From Oscillibacter sp. (GTDB lineage: Bacteria > Bacillota > Clostridia > Oscillospirales > Oscillospiraceae), in assembly GCA_017937405.1 (NCBI GenBank), contig JAGBDS010000002.1, forward strand, positions 1-64,000: a stretch of 64,000 nt of DNA, read 5' to 3'. A model generated the notes under the pieces. The model was not told the DNA's origin. It saw only the letters and a list, made by a program, of their open reading frames with translations, and did not search any database. Shown one piece after another: positions 1 to 9,075 of this stretch (its first letter is position 1; each line of letters begins with the position of its first letter). The position numbers and the translations under genes are program-made.

Positions 1-300
1 GCCGAGGCCGCATCCTCGCAGGAGCTCCGCTCGGCAGCGGCCCGCTCCAACTCTCCGTTCTGCTCCTCCTGCCACGCCTGCAGCGCAGGCTGATATGCTT
101 TCTGCGCCTCTTCCAGCGCTCGGGAGGCCTCATCAACATCCGCCTGTTTGGCCGGGACCGCACCCTCGCAGGAGCTCCGCTTGGCAGCGGCCCGCTCCAA
201 CTCTTCGCTCTGCTCTTCCTGCCACGCCCGCAGCGCAGTCTGATACGCTTTCTGCGCCTCTGCCAGCGCCCGGGAGGCCTCATCAACATCCGCCTGTTTG
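1..300 (-). repeat. Two tandem 150-bp coding repeats
   Basis: Bases 1-150 and 151-300 align base for base with a 150-bp period and about 90% identity, in phase with the reading frame, giving a 50-residue coiled-coil unit with a conserved SSCE motif. The array may continue to the left of the window. To the right (301 onward) the similarity stops. Confidence 0.85.
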
Positions 301-1481
301 GATGCCGCTTCTGCGGCGGCACTCTCCGCTTTTTCCCGGGCATCCTTCACATCCGTTTCGTCCCGGGCGTCTTCCATGGCTTTCTCAAGGGCCGCTTTCG
401 CCTCTGCCAACGCCGCCTCCGCCGCGTCATAGTCAGTCTGTGCCTTTTGCTGCGCGGACCTGGCCTTTTCCACATCCCGCAGGTCAACTGGCAGCCTGAC
501 TTCCAGCTCCGCCTTGGTCTCCTCTGCCTTGCTCAGCTGCGCCTCCAGATCCTCGAGCTTTTTTGCAGGTCCTTCCATCTGCGTCTGGATATCATCCAGT
601 TCGCCTTTCGCTTTACGCCAAACGGCGTCTTTTTCCCGCCAGGCGTTTTCTTTCTCTTTGGCCTCCTGCTCCGCCAGACGGGCATCATCCATCGCCTCGT
701 CGGCAAGCGCCTTTTTCGTCTTGCCGCCCTCGCCGTTGATACCTCGTTTCGCAGTATCCAGCTGCTGCGTCAGAGCTCCGCCCGGTCCCACAGCCGTCCG
801 CAGATTCGCCAGCGTCTCCTCCAGCTCTTTCAGCAGGGCCTCTGCGTCCGTTTCCGCGAACTCCACGTCCGCCTGGGTCTTGGCGGCTAGCGCCTGGCTG
901 TACAGGTCATTGGCCAGCGCCTTCAACTCCGCGGGCGTCTTATCCGCGGACTTGGCATTGGTGGGTACCGTCTTGATGTCCTTGGGGATGTTGTCTCCCA
1001 CCTCGCTCCAGGGGATGTCCACGCAGAGCATCTCCCGGTAGCCCAAGGTGGTAGTCTCCACCAAGAGGCCGGACTGGTCCGCCACCAAATCGCCGTAGGT
1101 TTTTTTCATCACGGTGCAGCCGGTAAACACATAGGTCCGGGCCACCACGCCCGGAATAAACTGGTCGTGGTTTCTGCTGACAAACAGCAGCACCGGCAGC
1201 ACCAGGTCCGCGCCCAGAGGCAGCGGATCGATGTAATCCACGCCCACATAGCGCTCTATTTCCAGTGTAAAGGGCCGGGTAATGGGCTTGCGCCGCATAT
1301 GGACATAGTCGTTGAGACCGCCCTCCTGGATGTAGTCATACTCCAGTTCCCTGGTAAAGGCCCGCACACTCTTGCAGGGCAGGTCGAACATCAGCTCCAC
1401 GCGCAGCATGAAATTGAAATTGACCAACGGGTTTTTCCCTTGGTTCCAAACGATCCAGTTTTGATCTGTAATGCTGGCCAT
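1..1481 (-). CDS. CIS tube-like protein fused to a long coiled coil (partial, runs off left edge)
   Basis: Open frame from ATG at 1481 (AGGAGG 8 bases upstream) with no stop before base 1, so at least 493 residues and incomplete. Residues 1-165 resemble the tube/tube-initiator proteins of contractile injection systems: a start like MASITDQNW, a beta-rich middle, and a placement just after tube, assembly and DUF6760 genes. From about residue 190 onward the protein is Ala/Glu/Lys-rich heptad coiled coil. The last 100 visible residues are two copies of a 50-residue unit beginning AKQADVDEAS (copies encoded at 151-300 and 1-150). In known CIS loci the second tube-like gene usually makes a short adaptor near the baseplate, so a coiled-coil fusion of this length is odd. 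It could serve as a fibre, a tether or a ruler. The domain call is moderate; the frame itself is clear. Confidence 0.75.
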   Translation of the reverse strand, partial: MASITDQNWIVWNQGKNPLVNFNFMLRVELMFDLPCKSVRAFTRELEYDYIQEGGLNDYVHMRRKPITRPFTLEIERYVGVDYIDPLPLGADLVLPVLLFVSRNHDQFIPGVVARTYVFTGCTVMKKTYGDLVADQSGLLVETTTLGYREMLCVDIPWSEVGDNIPKDIKTVPTNAKSADKTPAELKALANDLYSQALAAKTQADVEFAETDAEALLKELEETLANLRTAVGPGGALTQQLDTAKRGINGEGGKTKKALADEAMDDARLAEQEAKEKENAWREKDAVWRKAKGELDDIQTQMEGPAKKLEDLEAQLSKAEETKAELEVRLPVDLRDVEKARSAQQKAQTDYDAAEAALAEAKAALEKAMEDARDETDVKDAREKAESAAAEAASKQADVDEASRALAEAQKAYQTALRAWQEEQSEELERAAAKRSSCEGAVPAKQADVDEASRALEEAQKAYQPALQAWQEEQNGELERAAAERSSCEDAAS

Positions 1482-1502
1482 GGCGATGCGCCTCCTTGCC
1501 CG

Positions 1503-1697
1503 TTATTTTCTACCGAATTCCAGAATGCTCTTTTCCTTTTTCTTCTTCGAGGGATTCAAGCTGCTGTTGATGGAGGAGATCTCCTCACACCATCGGCGGC
1601 GGCTGGCATGGTCCAGCGCCAGCACCTCCTCGGAGCTCCAGTGAAAGTAGTAGGAGATGAAGCCCATCTCCCGGTAGAGCTCCTCTTTCGGGTACAG
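1503..1697 (-). CDS. DUF6760 family CIS protein, apparent CTG start
   Basis: A 64-residue frame with YREMGFISYYFHWSSEEVLA followed by LDHASRRRWCEEI, which is the pattern of the DUF6760 family found next to tube and tail-assembly genes in contractile injection systems. The family usually begins M-Y-P about ten residues before the YREM block. Here the frame has no ATG, GTG or TTG in that position: CTG at 1697-1695 encodes the L of LYPKEE, sits 2 bases after the previous stop, and has GAGAGGG 6 bases upstream. The first ATG (1667) would give 54 residues and cut into the conserved start. The C-terminus is Lys-rich (KKKKEK). Its role is probably assembly or baseplate-related and is not established. 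Confidence 0.75.
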   Translation of the reverse strand: MYPKEELYREMGFISYYFHWSSEEVLALDHASRRRWCEEISSINSSLNPSKKKKEKSILEFGRK

Positions 1698-1699
1698 CG

Positions 1700-2062
1700 T
1701 TATCCCTCTCGCGTAAAATTTATAGGGACCTCAAAAATCTTGCCGCAGTCCGGGCAGACGGCCCGCATGGTGGGCGGCTCCACGTTGTTGATACGCTGGT
1801 ACATATCCTGCAAAAATGCAAGGTCCGCCGTGAAAAACCGCTCCACAGTGGAGGGCACCACGGCGTCCAGTCCCTCCAGCTCCGTGATAACGGCGGCCAG
1901 GACCACGATGGTCAGATAGGAAGGGTTGGACAGCACACGGGGGTCCCGTGTGGCGGCGATCTCGTCTCCGGCGGTAGCCAGACGCATCTTGCCCCGCTTG
2001 TGAACGATGCCCTGCTGGTCTACAAAGCCCTTGGGCAGCTCAAAATCATATACAGTCGTCAT
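1700..2062 (-). CDS. CIS phage-type tail assembly protein
   Basis: 120 residues. The start MTTVYDFELPKGFVDQQG, the MRLATAGDEI block and the C-terminal CPDCGKIFEVP segment match the small tail-assembly protein that follows the tube gene in eCIS loci. In phages and CIS this family is thought to chaperone tape-measure or tube assembly. One CxxC pair suggests half of a zinc ribbon. It lies 66 bp after the tube gene and 2 bp before the DUF6760 start, so it is part of the same transcript. Confidence in family is fair; the molecular role is inferred from phage parallels. Confidence 0.75.
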   Translation of the reverse strand: MTTVYDFELPKGFVDQQGIVHKRGKMRLATAGDEIAATRDPRVLSNPSYLTIVVLAAVITELEGLDAVVPSTVERFFTADLAFLQDMYQRINNVEPPTMRAVCPDCGKIFEVPINFTREG

Positions 2063-2128
2063 GCTCTTTTACCTCCCTGTCCGGGGAGGGCGGAATACTC
2101 CGCCCTCCCCACGACATATTCACACAGA

Positions 2129-2626
2129 TCAATCGGGGATGGTCAGCTCTTCGTAGGCCAGCTCCACGGTCTCGATGGCCACCTCACTGGCGGAGGCGTT
2201 CAGGTCGGGGCCGGAGTACTTGGTGACCCAGGCTTCCTTCAGGATCCAGGTGATGTTGCCCTTGATGGTCTCATAGGCGGAGTTGGGAGAACCGTCCCGG
2301 ATATCCAGCAGCTCGATGGTGACGGTCTTGCGGGGCATGGCGCCGCGGGTCTCGCTGACGCACTCCTCGATCCACTTCTTGAAGCCGTTGCCGATGGTGT
2401 AGCCCATCTTCAACGTGATGTTGCCGTGCTTCACCAGGCCGGGGATCTTGACGGGAGCCAGGGAGTGGGCGTTGCCCTGGCGGAACTCCACCACGTCCAC
2501 GCTGGCCTCGATGCCGGTGACCTCGCTGAAGGCGGCCATGGAGCCGGCCAGATCAGGGATGGACACCAGGAAGTTCATTTTAGTCAGCGGATAAGCCATA
2601 CCCGCGCTGTTCATATCAGTAGCCAT
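2129..2626 (-). CDS. CIS inner tube protein (phage tail tube, gp19 family)
   Basis: 165 residues. AYPLTKMNFLVSI, a FSEVTGIEASVDVVEFRQG block and an LKMGYTIGNGFKKWI block are typical of the T4 gp19-like tail tube family used by CIS (Pvc1/Afp1-like), which stacks as hexamers to form the tube inside the sheath. Length is normal for the family. The gene comes 35 bp after the sheath gene, the usual order. Its ATG at 2626 has AAAGGAGAT upstream. Confidence 0.9.
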   Translation of the reverse strand: MATDMNSAGMAYPLTKMNFLVSIPDLAGSMAAFSEVTGIEASVDVVEFRQGNAHSLAPVKIPGLVKHGNITLKMGYTIGNGFKKWIEECVSETRGAMPRKTVTIELLDIRDGSPNSAYETIKGNITWILKEAWVTKYSGPDLNASASEVAIETVELAYEELTIPD

Positions 2627-2661
2627 ATCTTAAATCTCCTTTGTCACGTATTTCGGTTGGA

Positions 2662-4365
2662 TCACTCGGCGCCGCCGGCGGCCTCGGAGGTGAACTGGGT
2701 CACGCGGAAGATGACGAACTCGGCGGGACGGCTGGGGGCAATGCCGATCTCGCAGATCAGACGGCCGTTCATGATGTCGTCCCGGCTCATGGTGCTGGGG
2801 CCGATGTCCACGAAGAAGGCCTCGGCGGGAGTCTCGCCGGCCAGCATACCGGCGCGGAACATATTCTCCAGGAAGGAGGACACAGTCATCTGGACACGGG
2901 CCCACAGAGAAGAGTTGTTGGGCTCGAACACCACCCAGTTGGTAGCGGCCTTGATGGACTGCTCCACATAGATGAACAGGCGGCGGACGTTGACGTACTT
3001 GAAGCTGGCGTTGGAGCTGGCGGTGCGGGCGCCCCAGACGCGGATGCCCTGGCCGGGCAGCGCGCGGATCAGGTTCACGCCAGCGGGGTTCAGGATATCC
3101 TGCTCACCGTTGTTGTAACCCACAGAGAGGCCGGTGCACTGGACCACCTCGTTGGCGGGAGCCTTGTGGACGCCGCGGGTCACATCGGTCCGGGAGTATA
3201 CGCCTGCCACGGAGCCGGAGGGCGGTACGAAGCCGGGCTTCTTGGTGATGGGATCGAACACCTGGACCCAGGGATGGTACATGGCGGCGTAAGTAGAATC
3301 CACGATGCCGCGGTACTCCAGCACATCATTGACCTTCACCTTGTCCTTGGGAATGTCCAGGATGGCGAAGCGGTTCTGCTGGTTCTCGCAGTGGGCCACC
3401 AGGGACACCACCACTTCAGGGATGGTGACGCCGGGGACAGCGATGATGCTGGCCACAGTGTTCTCGATGAAGGACTGGATGCCAGTGCGCTTGCCGGGGC
3501 CCTTGTCATCGCCGATGAAGGTGCCGGCGTTGACCGCTTCCACGGTGCCGTCACTGCCGCCGGTGAAGGCCAGAGTGCCAGCCAGCTTGCCCTCGCCGAA
3601 GATCAGGCTGACAGGGTTTGCGATCTCGGGAGCGGGAGCCACATCCTCCACCGCCAGCAGAGCACTGGCCTTCAGCTTATCGGCCAAATAGTTGGGGGAG
3701 GTGGGATTCAGGTTCAGGGCGGTGTAGGCCTCAGTTTCGCCCTCGTAGCGAACGGTGACGTCCATCTCCACGGAGTACAGCACCGCCTTGGGCACCAGAG
3801 CGTTGTCCACGGGATCGCCGGCAAAGGCCTGCTCGAAGGTAACTGTGTTCTCAAAGATGGTGGAAATGCGGTTCAGCTCACCGGCAAACTCCACCAGATC
3901 GCCCTCGGCGAAACCTGCGGTGCTCTTGGCGGTATACACCAGGTCGCCTTCCTTGGCGATCAGCTGCATCTTCCGCTTGTTGACAGTAGTGAAGCTGACC
4001 AGGATGCGGTTGCCCCACTTGCCCTCGTTGGCGGCCCGCAGGGACAGGATGCCGGCCTTGGCCGTAGCCACCTTGGCGTCATCAGGGACGACACGGGTGA
4101 CGAAGCAGCGGGTGCCACCGTTGGTGAAAAACTGCTCCACCGCATAGGGAAGATACCGGTACTCGCCGTGGGTGTACTCACTGAGGTAGCCGCCGAACTG
4201 CCGCTGGAAATCCGCGAAGCTGGTGACCAAGGAGGGAGCGCCCACGGTAGGGCCCTTCACCGTCATGCCGATGAAGCCCGCAGTGCTGGTGCCAACGCCT
4301 TCGATGGCACGGGGAGAAGATTCGTACTCCTCCACATAGACGCCGGGAGACAGATACTCAGCCAT
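2662..4365 (-). CDS. CIS contractile tail sheath protein
   Basis: 567 residues from MAEYLSPGVYVEEYESSPR, the standard N-terminus of phage/CIS tail sheaths, followed by a TSTAGFIGMTVKGP block. The C-terminal half has the conserved sheath pattern, including VFEPNN and the end segment GFFVDIGP-like (AFFVDIGPSTMSRDDIMNG). This is the contracting outer layer that drives the tube. I start at 4365 because the 16 extra upstream codons are not sheath-like, although the start at 4413 has a GGAGG nearby. Only one sheath gene is visible, whereas PVC/Afp loci carry three paralogues. Confidence 0.93.
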   Translation of the reverse strand: MAEYLSPGVYVEEYESSPRAIEGVGTSTAGFIGMTVKGPTVGAPSLVTSFADFQRQFGGYLSEYTHGEYRYLPYAVEQFFTNGGTRCFVTRVVPDDAKVATAKAGILSLRAANEGKWGNRILVSFTTVNKRKMQLIAKEGDLVYTAKSTAGFAEGDLVEFAGELNRISTIFENTVTFEQAFAGDPVDNALVPKAVLYSVEMDVTVRYEGETEAYTALNLNPTSPNYLADKLKASALLAVEDVAPAPEIANPVSLIFGEGKLAGTLAFTGGSDGTVEAVNAGTFIGDDKGPGKRTGIQSFIENTVASIIAVPGVTIPEVVVSLVAHCENQQNRFAILDIPKDKVKVNDVLEYRGIVDSTYAAMYHPWVQVFDPITKKPGFVPPSGSVAGVYSRTDVTRGVHKAPANEVVQCTGLSVGYNNGEQDILNPAGVNLIRALPGQGIRVWGARTASSNASFKYVNVRRLFIYVEQSIKAATNWVVFEPNNSSLWARVQMTVSSFLENMFRAGMLAGETPAEAFFVDIGPSTMSRDDIMNGRLICEIGIAPSRPAEFVIFRVTQFTSEAAGGAE

Positions 4366-4443
4366 AATTCTTTCGATTCCGGGAACATGGTCCCGAAACC
4401 TTCCTCCTTTCATTGTCGAACGAATTTTAGGTGTTTGATTGGA

Positions 4444-4827
4444 TCATATTTTTGTGGTCGTCTGGCCAGGATTCATGATGGAAATGGTGCCGCCGTAGGC
4501 ACAGGTCAGTTTGCCCTCGCTGGTGAGGACGGGTTTTCCCGCTACCCGGACTTTTCCGGGACAGACCCAGGTCCCTGCCGGAGCGGGTATGCAGGGCTGT
4601 GGCGTCAGCACGCCCAGCGCCGCCGCTGTGGCAGCGGCCACTGTGGGATTCGCCAAGGATGTACACATCCCGCAGCTGCCCACATTACTTATCGGCGCGC
4701 AATCAGCGATGCTGGCCACAGGCTTTCCGCCCATACGGATCGGCATTTGGTTGGTGGGATTGATCTGCCCCGGGGAGGTCCCCATGGTGCAGATGCAGGT
4801 GGCTCCTGCCACCACCGGGATTCCCAT
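4444..4827 (-). CDS. DUF4280 PAAR-like tip protein
   Basis: 127 residues beginning MGIPVVAGATCICTMGTSPG, with conserved GMCTSLANPTVAAATAAALG and LTPQPCIPAPAGTW segments and a C-terminal CAYGGTISIMNPGQ. This is the DUF4280 family, PAAR-like proteins that cap the spike of contractile injection systems. Several cysteines (CIC, CGMC, CIP, CPG, CAYGG) are kept, as in the family. The start at 4827 lies 1 base after the stop of the upstream gene, implying translational coupling. The longer open frame to 5094 is only a shadow of the neighbour. Confidence 0.88.
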   Translation of the reverse strand: MGIPVVAGATCICTMGTSPGQINPTNQMPIRMGGKPVASIADCAPISNVGSCGMCTSLANPTVAAATAAALGVLTPQPCIPAPAGTWVCPGKVRVAGKPVLTSEGKLTCAYGGTISIMNPGQTTTKI

Positions 4828-4828
4828 G

Positions 4829-5584
4829 TCAGACACCCCCCTCTTCCAGCCGCGGGTGGGGCTCCTGCCGGAAATCCACCGTCCGGAACCGGGCGGTTCC
4901 CTGCTCCTCCCACCGGACCAGCCATTTGCAGGCCGTTCCGTCATCCCGGACCCGGAGGCAGTAGCGGCCGTCGCCGCTGCATGTTCCCAGGACCGTGGGA
5001 CTAATGGGGAAGTAATTCCGGAAAGCCGTTTCCAGCACCCGGTCTGTTTTGATGGTCTGGTCGTCCAGAGTGCGGACGATCTGGAAAGGCTCATAGCAGC
5101 CGTTGTCTGGGTCCACCAGGGCGTACAGCACCCGGTCCAGCGCCAGATGGTGGGGGTTGAACAGCTTTACCAGCCGCTTCCGGGGGTCGAACTCCCGGAT
5201 CAGGCAGGCGTTGTCCCCCACCCGGACGGCAGACAGGTTTTCGATGCCCGGCAAAGTTCCCTCCAAAGTCTGGAATGCAGCAACACCGGGATAGTTGGGA
5301 CCGGGGATGAGATGGAGTTCCAACAGGGGGACGCCTTTTCCGAGGGCGTCCAGATCCACCTCCCGCTCCGCCGTCTCAAAGGCGGAAGAGGATATCTCCA
5401 ACCGGAAGCGCCTCGTTCCTAGGTTCTGAAAGATCAGCATCCCGTCGCCCTTTTCGCCGAAACGGACGGGCTTTTCGTCGATGCGGACCGCCATGCCCCT
5501 GCCGGAGACGCCTCTGCCGGAGGTGGTGTCCACCAGCCGCAGAGCCAGGTCCAGGCTGTGGGTGAACACCGTGGTTTTTTCCAT
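4829..5584 (-). CDS. Unknown protein between cap and tip genes of the CIS
   Basis: 251 residues, family not recognised. It begins MEKTTVFTHSLDLALRLVDT, and the N-terminal 100 residues read as a beta-rich domain of the carboxypeptidase-regulatory or invasin Ig-like kind, with a conserved GRGVSGRGM turn. The C-terminal half is also beta-rich and carries CSGDGRYCLRVRDDGTACKW. There is no signal peptide or membrane segment. It is packed tightly between DUF4255 (adjacent, no gap) and the DUF4280 gene (1 base), so it is likely a structural or accessory part of the injection particle. A role in cap or baseplate binding would be a guess. Confidence 0.7.
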   Translation of the reverse strand: MEKTTVFTHSLDLALRLVDTTSGRGVSGRGMAVRIDEKPVRFGEKGDGMLIFQNLGTRRFRLEISSSAFETAEREVDLDALGKGVPLLELHLIPGPNYPGVAAFQTLEGTLPGIENLSAVRVGDNACLIREFDPRKRLVKLFNPHHLALDRVLYALVDPDNGCYEPFQIVRTLDDQTIKTDRVLETAFRNYFPISPTVLGTCSGDGRYCLRVRDDGTACKWLVRWEEQGTARFRTVDFRQEPHPRLEEGGV

Positions 5585-6178
5585 TTATCCATCCCCCCTT
5601 CCGTCCAGCATCCCGATGGTGAACTCCGCTTCCGTGACCCGGGGCGGGTCCACCACGATCTCACTGGAGAGGAACACCGGAGCCGCCTTGTAGAACAAGC
5701 TCACCTGATAGGGCTTGTTGATGGCGGACCAGACGCGGACCTTATCTTCCAGAGAAATCTTTGCCGGAGAGAATATGATGGGCGGTTCCTGGGTCTCCAG
5801 CCAGCTTTGCAGCCGCCGTGGGTCCACAGAGTTGCCGTCGTTGATGATCTGCGCCGCCCGGCCCAGAATTTTCTGGGTGTCGGCGGCCTTCAGGCCCATC
5901 TGGGACGAGCCGTTGATAAACAGCATGTAGTACAGGCTGTACGGCCTGGGAGGACGCCGCAGGCGGGTCCGGCCCGTCCCTACCAGGGACGGCACAGCCA
6001 CCTCGCCCTCCTCCCGGATGTCGTAGAGGTACAGGCCCAGGATGTAGTCCACATCCTGTTCCGCCGGGGAGGAAACGGAGATGTTGTTGGGAGATGGGAT
6101 GGGCTCCGGGCACATCTTCTCCCGGAGGATGCGCACCATATGCTGGGACACATCCGATATGATGGGATAGTCAGCCAT
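5585..6178 (-). CDS. DUF4255 / Pvc16-type tail terminator (cap)
   Basis: 197 residues. The N-terminal half, with PIISDVSQHMVRILREKM, NISVSSPAEQD and LGLYLYDIREEGE, followed by RPPRPYSLYYMLFI, matches the Pvc16_N (DUF4255) family that closes the distal end of the sheath and tube in eCIS. Cap genes commonly neighbour sheath and PAAR-like genes. The following gene begins immediately after the stop (5585/5584). Length is at the short end of the family. Confidence 0.87.
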   Translation of the reverse strand: MADYPIISDVSQHMVRILREKMCPEPIPSPNNISVSSPAEQDVDYILGLYLYDIREEGEVAVPSLVGTGRTRLRRPPRPYSLYYMLFINGSSQMGLKAADTQKILGRAAQIINDGNSVDPRRLQSWLETQEPPIIFSPAKISLEDKVRVWSAINKPYQVSLFYKAAPVFLSSEIVVDPPRVTEAEFTIGMLDGRGDG

Positions 6179-6205
6179 TGCATCACTCCTTTCTCTGCCC
6201 CGGCC

Positions 6206-9058
6206 TCAGGCCGCCAGGAACTTTGCGAACAGCTCCTGAGCCTTTGCCAGCACCGCGTCGTCACAGGCGCAGCCCAGCGAGGTCCCGGTGAGGTACAGCG
6301 CCTGGACACCGAACTGGTCGTAAGCGTATTCCTCCGGGATGTGAACACCTGCCTGATAGCGGGCGCTCCGGGTCATCTCCTCCGTCTTTTCCCCGTCCCG
6401 GTCCCGCAGGACCTTATTGGAATAGACGGTAAAGCCATAGTAATCGCTGCCCCGGGCCAGCACGCCTAGAGATGCGTTTTTGTTCCAAACATACCGGCGG
6501 CCTGTCAGCGCCTGGATGGCCAACAGCGATACATACTCGCCGGTGCTATCCTGAATCCGCTGGAACACCATGGGATTGCCCAGGTTCTTCTGCTCCTGGG
6601 TCACGACGGCGAGCCGCTGGGCCGCTGCCCGGCTCCCAGTCTCGTCGTAGTACAGCTGCAGGGCCACAAGCTCGATCAGCGCGTCGCTGGCCGCTGCCCG
6701 GGTGATTCCCCCGGTGCCCAGCAGCGAGGTACCGCTTCCAGTACCAGTACCAGTACCCGTACCAGTCCCGGTCACGGTACCTGTGCCAGTCCCGGCGCCT
6801 GTGCCAGTCCCGGTACCTGTACCAGTTCCGGTGCCTGTGCCAGTCCCGATGCCTGTGCCAGTCCCGGTGCCTGTGCCAGTCCCGGTGCCTGTACCAGTCC
6901 CGGTGCCTGTGCCAGTCCCGGTGCCTGTACCAGTTCCGGTACCTGTGCCGCTTCCGGTACCTGTCCCGGTCCCGCTGCCGTTCTCCGCCAAATACGCCCT
7001 GGCGATCTCCTTCAGCTGTGCCGCGGTCAGTTCATCCCGCAGGGCGTTGGGATTGTCCAGAATGGCCTGCTCAACGGAATCAATAAGGCCCTGGTCGCCG
7101 CCGCTGAGCAGCAGCTTGTTATAGATCTCCTGCATAGCCGGAAGCACCAGCTTCGGGTCTGTCGGCAGCAGGCCGGACATGGCGTCCACCGCATTAGCGG
7201 CGGTCTCCATACCCTCCGTTCCGCCGTCGGCAATGCCGTCCAGCGCGTCCTGCTTCAACTGGGCCACCATAGCGCCCATAGAACCGTCGGACAAGCTCTT
7301 TTCCAGGTTAGAAAGCTCTGCCTTGGCGGCGCTGAGCTGATTTTGCAAGTCCGTGTTCTCCGGGTCCGCCGCAGTCTGCGTCTCCAGGTCCTTGATCTTC
7401 TCCCGGATATCCGCGATCTGTGCGGCGGCCTCGGCCTCTATGGCACGAATCTCTTCTTCCACAGCGGCGATCTGCTCCTCCAGCGCCTTGGCGCCCGCCA
7501 GGTCGTTTTTATCCAGCGCCGCCAGCCGCTGCGTCTGCAAGTTTTCCTTTTCCGCCGTCAACTCGTCCATAGCGTTGCCGCCGGTAGCCAGCTCCAGCGC
7601 CCGGCGCTTTTGCGTCAGGTATTCGATATGGGAATCAACAGAAGCCTGACTGGTCTCCGCGAAAGCGTCCTTCGGAACGGCAGAGCCGTAGCTGCTGGTG
7701 GTCAACTGCAGCCGCTGGTCGATAAAGGTGATGCCGCTGGCGGGGTCGATGCGGCTGCACTTGGCTTCGATAAGGAACTCCAACTCACCCCGCCGGGTAT
7801 TCACTTCACTCTCGTTCTCGCTGATCAAGCGGTTCAGCAGTGCCTGGGCGGACCGCTTTGCCACCTCCGCCCGGTATTCCGCGCTCTCGCCCTGGCTCAA
7901 TGCCTTCAGGTAGGCGGAGCCCGCCTTGGGCAATAGCGTGTTTTCCAGCAGCGCCAACTCCCGTGGCCGGTCGGAGATAATATCGTTCAGGATATTGTCC
8001 AGCAAAAGCAGGTTCTGCACGTCAGTATCGCAGGCGGCGTGATCGCCGCTCTCCGCATGGCTGATGAGAGCGTTGGAAAACTCGTATTCTGCCTGGCTCA
8101 TCACCGTGGTGCCCTCGCTGAACATTTTACCGCCGTATGTGATCAGGGCGTCCTGCACATTGCCCAAGCTCTCCGCCACGGCGCTCATCAGCTCCGGCTC
8201 GCTCTCCTCCAGCTCCTCCACCTCGGTTTCCGCTTGGCCCTCGTCGTTGATGACAGTGAAGATCAGCTTTTCCTGGCCGATCTCGTCCAGCAAGCTGGAA
8301 AGCTGCGGCTCCAAAGCGGTGAATACCTCATAGCGTCGGCTGGCGTCCACCGCCTCCATCACGCCGGAGACTTTGTCGATCTCCCGGGCGTCCGCTCCGT
8401 TTTCCTTCAGCACGTTCAAATACGCCTGCAGGGCCGACAGCTTCTTATCCGCTTCCTGAATAGCCTCAGGGGCATCCTCACCGCTGACCGGCGTCTTCCA
8501 GATCTCATCGATCCGCTCCGTCACCTTGTTTTCCCCTTTGGTCTCCCGCACCTGGTCGTACTGCATCTTCAGGGGGGACAGCTCCTCCAGAGACTCCAGG
8601 TCGTAGGGGTCCCGGATGTCGAAAATGTTGACCGCCTGCCCCGTCCGCAGGTCATAGGTGATCTTGTCGGACTTGGTGTGATGGGTAAAGTACAGCGCCT
8701 CGATCTCCTCGTCCGTCACAGGTGCGCCGGAGGTGGTGATGTCCGCCAGTGAAGTGGCCGACGAGATATTGAACCAGGCGTCGCCGCCCAATTCGGACTT
8801 GTAGTAGATCTGATCCTGGCCGGATTCCTCCGCCGACTTCTGCGCCACCTCATAGACGCTGTCCGTCAATGCGGAGAGGTGGACGAGGTGGGTGCCGATG
8901 GCCAGGGTGGAGGTCTCAATGTCCCGCGCCTTGATGTGGACTGCCCGGCTCTCGTCCCAGAAGCCCTGGGCGTACAGTGTCCCCAGCACCAGGGAACCCG
9001 CCATGAGCACCACCGTCAAGACGGCGGCCCAGCGTCGCATATGCAATTTCTTTTTCAT
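6206..9058 (-). CDS. Large exported protein with coiled coil and Gly-Thr repeat
   Basis: 950 residues from ATG 9058 (AGGAGGGA 6 bases upstream; the longer frame overlaps the neighbour). An N-terminal [20 protein letters not shown] segment is a signal peptide or membrane anchor. Residues 25-480 are largely helical with no recognised domain. Residues about 485-575 form a strong coiled coil. Residues about 693-775 are a nearly pure (Gly-Thr)n tract of about 40 dipeptides. A final domain of about 170 residues ([20 protein letters not shown]) follows. Its position inside the CIS operon and its membrane anchor suggest an envelope-spanning or cell-wall-embedded part of the machine. No homologue is recognised, so the function is unknown. 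Confidence 0.8.
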   Translation of the reverse strand: MKKKLHMRRWAAVLTVVLMAGSLVLGTLYAQGFWDESRAVHIKARDIETSTLAIGTHLVHLSALTDSVYEVAQKSAEESGQDQIYYKSELGGDAWFNISSATSLADITTSGAPVTDEEIEALYFTHHTKSDKITYDLRTGQAVNIFDIRDPYDLESLEELSPLKMQYDQVRETKGENKVTERIDEIWKTPVSGEDAPEAIQEADKKLSALQAYLNVLKENGADAREIDKVSGVMEAVDASRRYEVFTALEPQLSSLLDEIGQEKLIFTVINDEGQAETEVEELEESEPELMSAVAESLGNVQDALITYGGKMFSEGTTVMSQAEYEFSNALISHAESGDHAACDTDVQNLLLLDNILNDIISDRPRELALLENTLLPKAGSAYLKALSQGESAEYRAEVAKRSAQALLNRLISENESEVNTRRGELEFLIEAKCSRIDPASGITFIDQRLQLTTSSYGSAVPKDAFAETSQASVDSHIEYLTQKRRALELATGGNAMDELTAEKENLQTQRLAALDKNDLAGAKALEEQIAAVEEEIRAIEAEAAAQIADIREKIKDLETQTAADPENTDLQNQLSAAKAELSNLEKSLSDGSMGAMVAQLKQDALDGIADGGTEGMETAANAVDAMSGLLPTDPKLVLPAMQEIYNKLLLSGGDQGLIDSVEQAILDNPNALRDELTAAQLKEIARAYLAENGSGTGTGTGSGTGTGTGTGTGTGTGTGTGTGTGTGTGTGTGTGIGTGTGTGTGTGTGTGTGAGTGTGTVTGTGTGTGTGTGSGTSLLGTGGITRAAASDALIELVALQLYYDETGSRAAAQRLAVVTQEQKNLGNPMVFQRIQDSTGEYVSLLAIQALTGRRYVWNKNASLGVLARGSDYYGFTVYSNKVLRDRDGEKTEEMTRSARYQAGVHIPEEYAYDQFGVQALYLTGTSLGCACDDAVLAKAQELFAKFLAA
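6736..6980 (-). repeat. In-frame Gly-Thr codon repeat
   Basis: About 245 bp of 6-bp (GGN ACN) units with longer-range 18-bp periodicity from a recurring third-base pattern. It encodes around 40 Gly-Thr dipeptides broken by single Ser, Ile, Ala and Val changes. Such a tract is prone to slippage in steps of 6 or 18 bp, which would keep the frame and change linker length. Confidence 0.9.
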
Positions 9059-9075
9059 GGCCGGTCCCTCCTTTC

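Noticed and set aside
2641..5004. 787-aa plus-strand open frame
   Set aside because: Antisense to sheath and PAAR-like genes; a product of high GC and codon bias, with no domain or ribosome site.
6736..6980. CRISPR-like array
   Set aside because: Continuous 6-bp coding repeat with no spacers.
6702..7124. Plus-strand Pro-Val repeat frame
   Set aside because: Complement of the Gly-Thr repeat; the minus-strand gene has the signal peptide, SD site and operon context.
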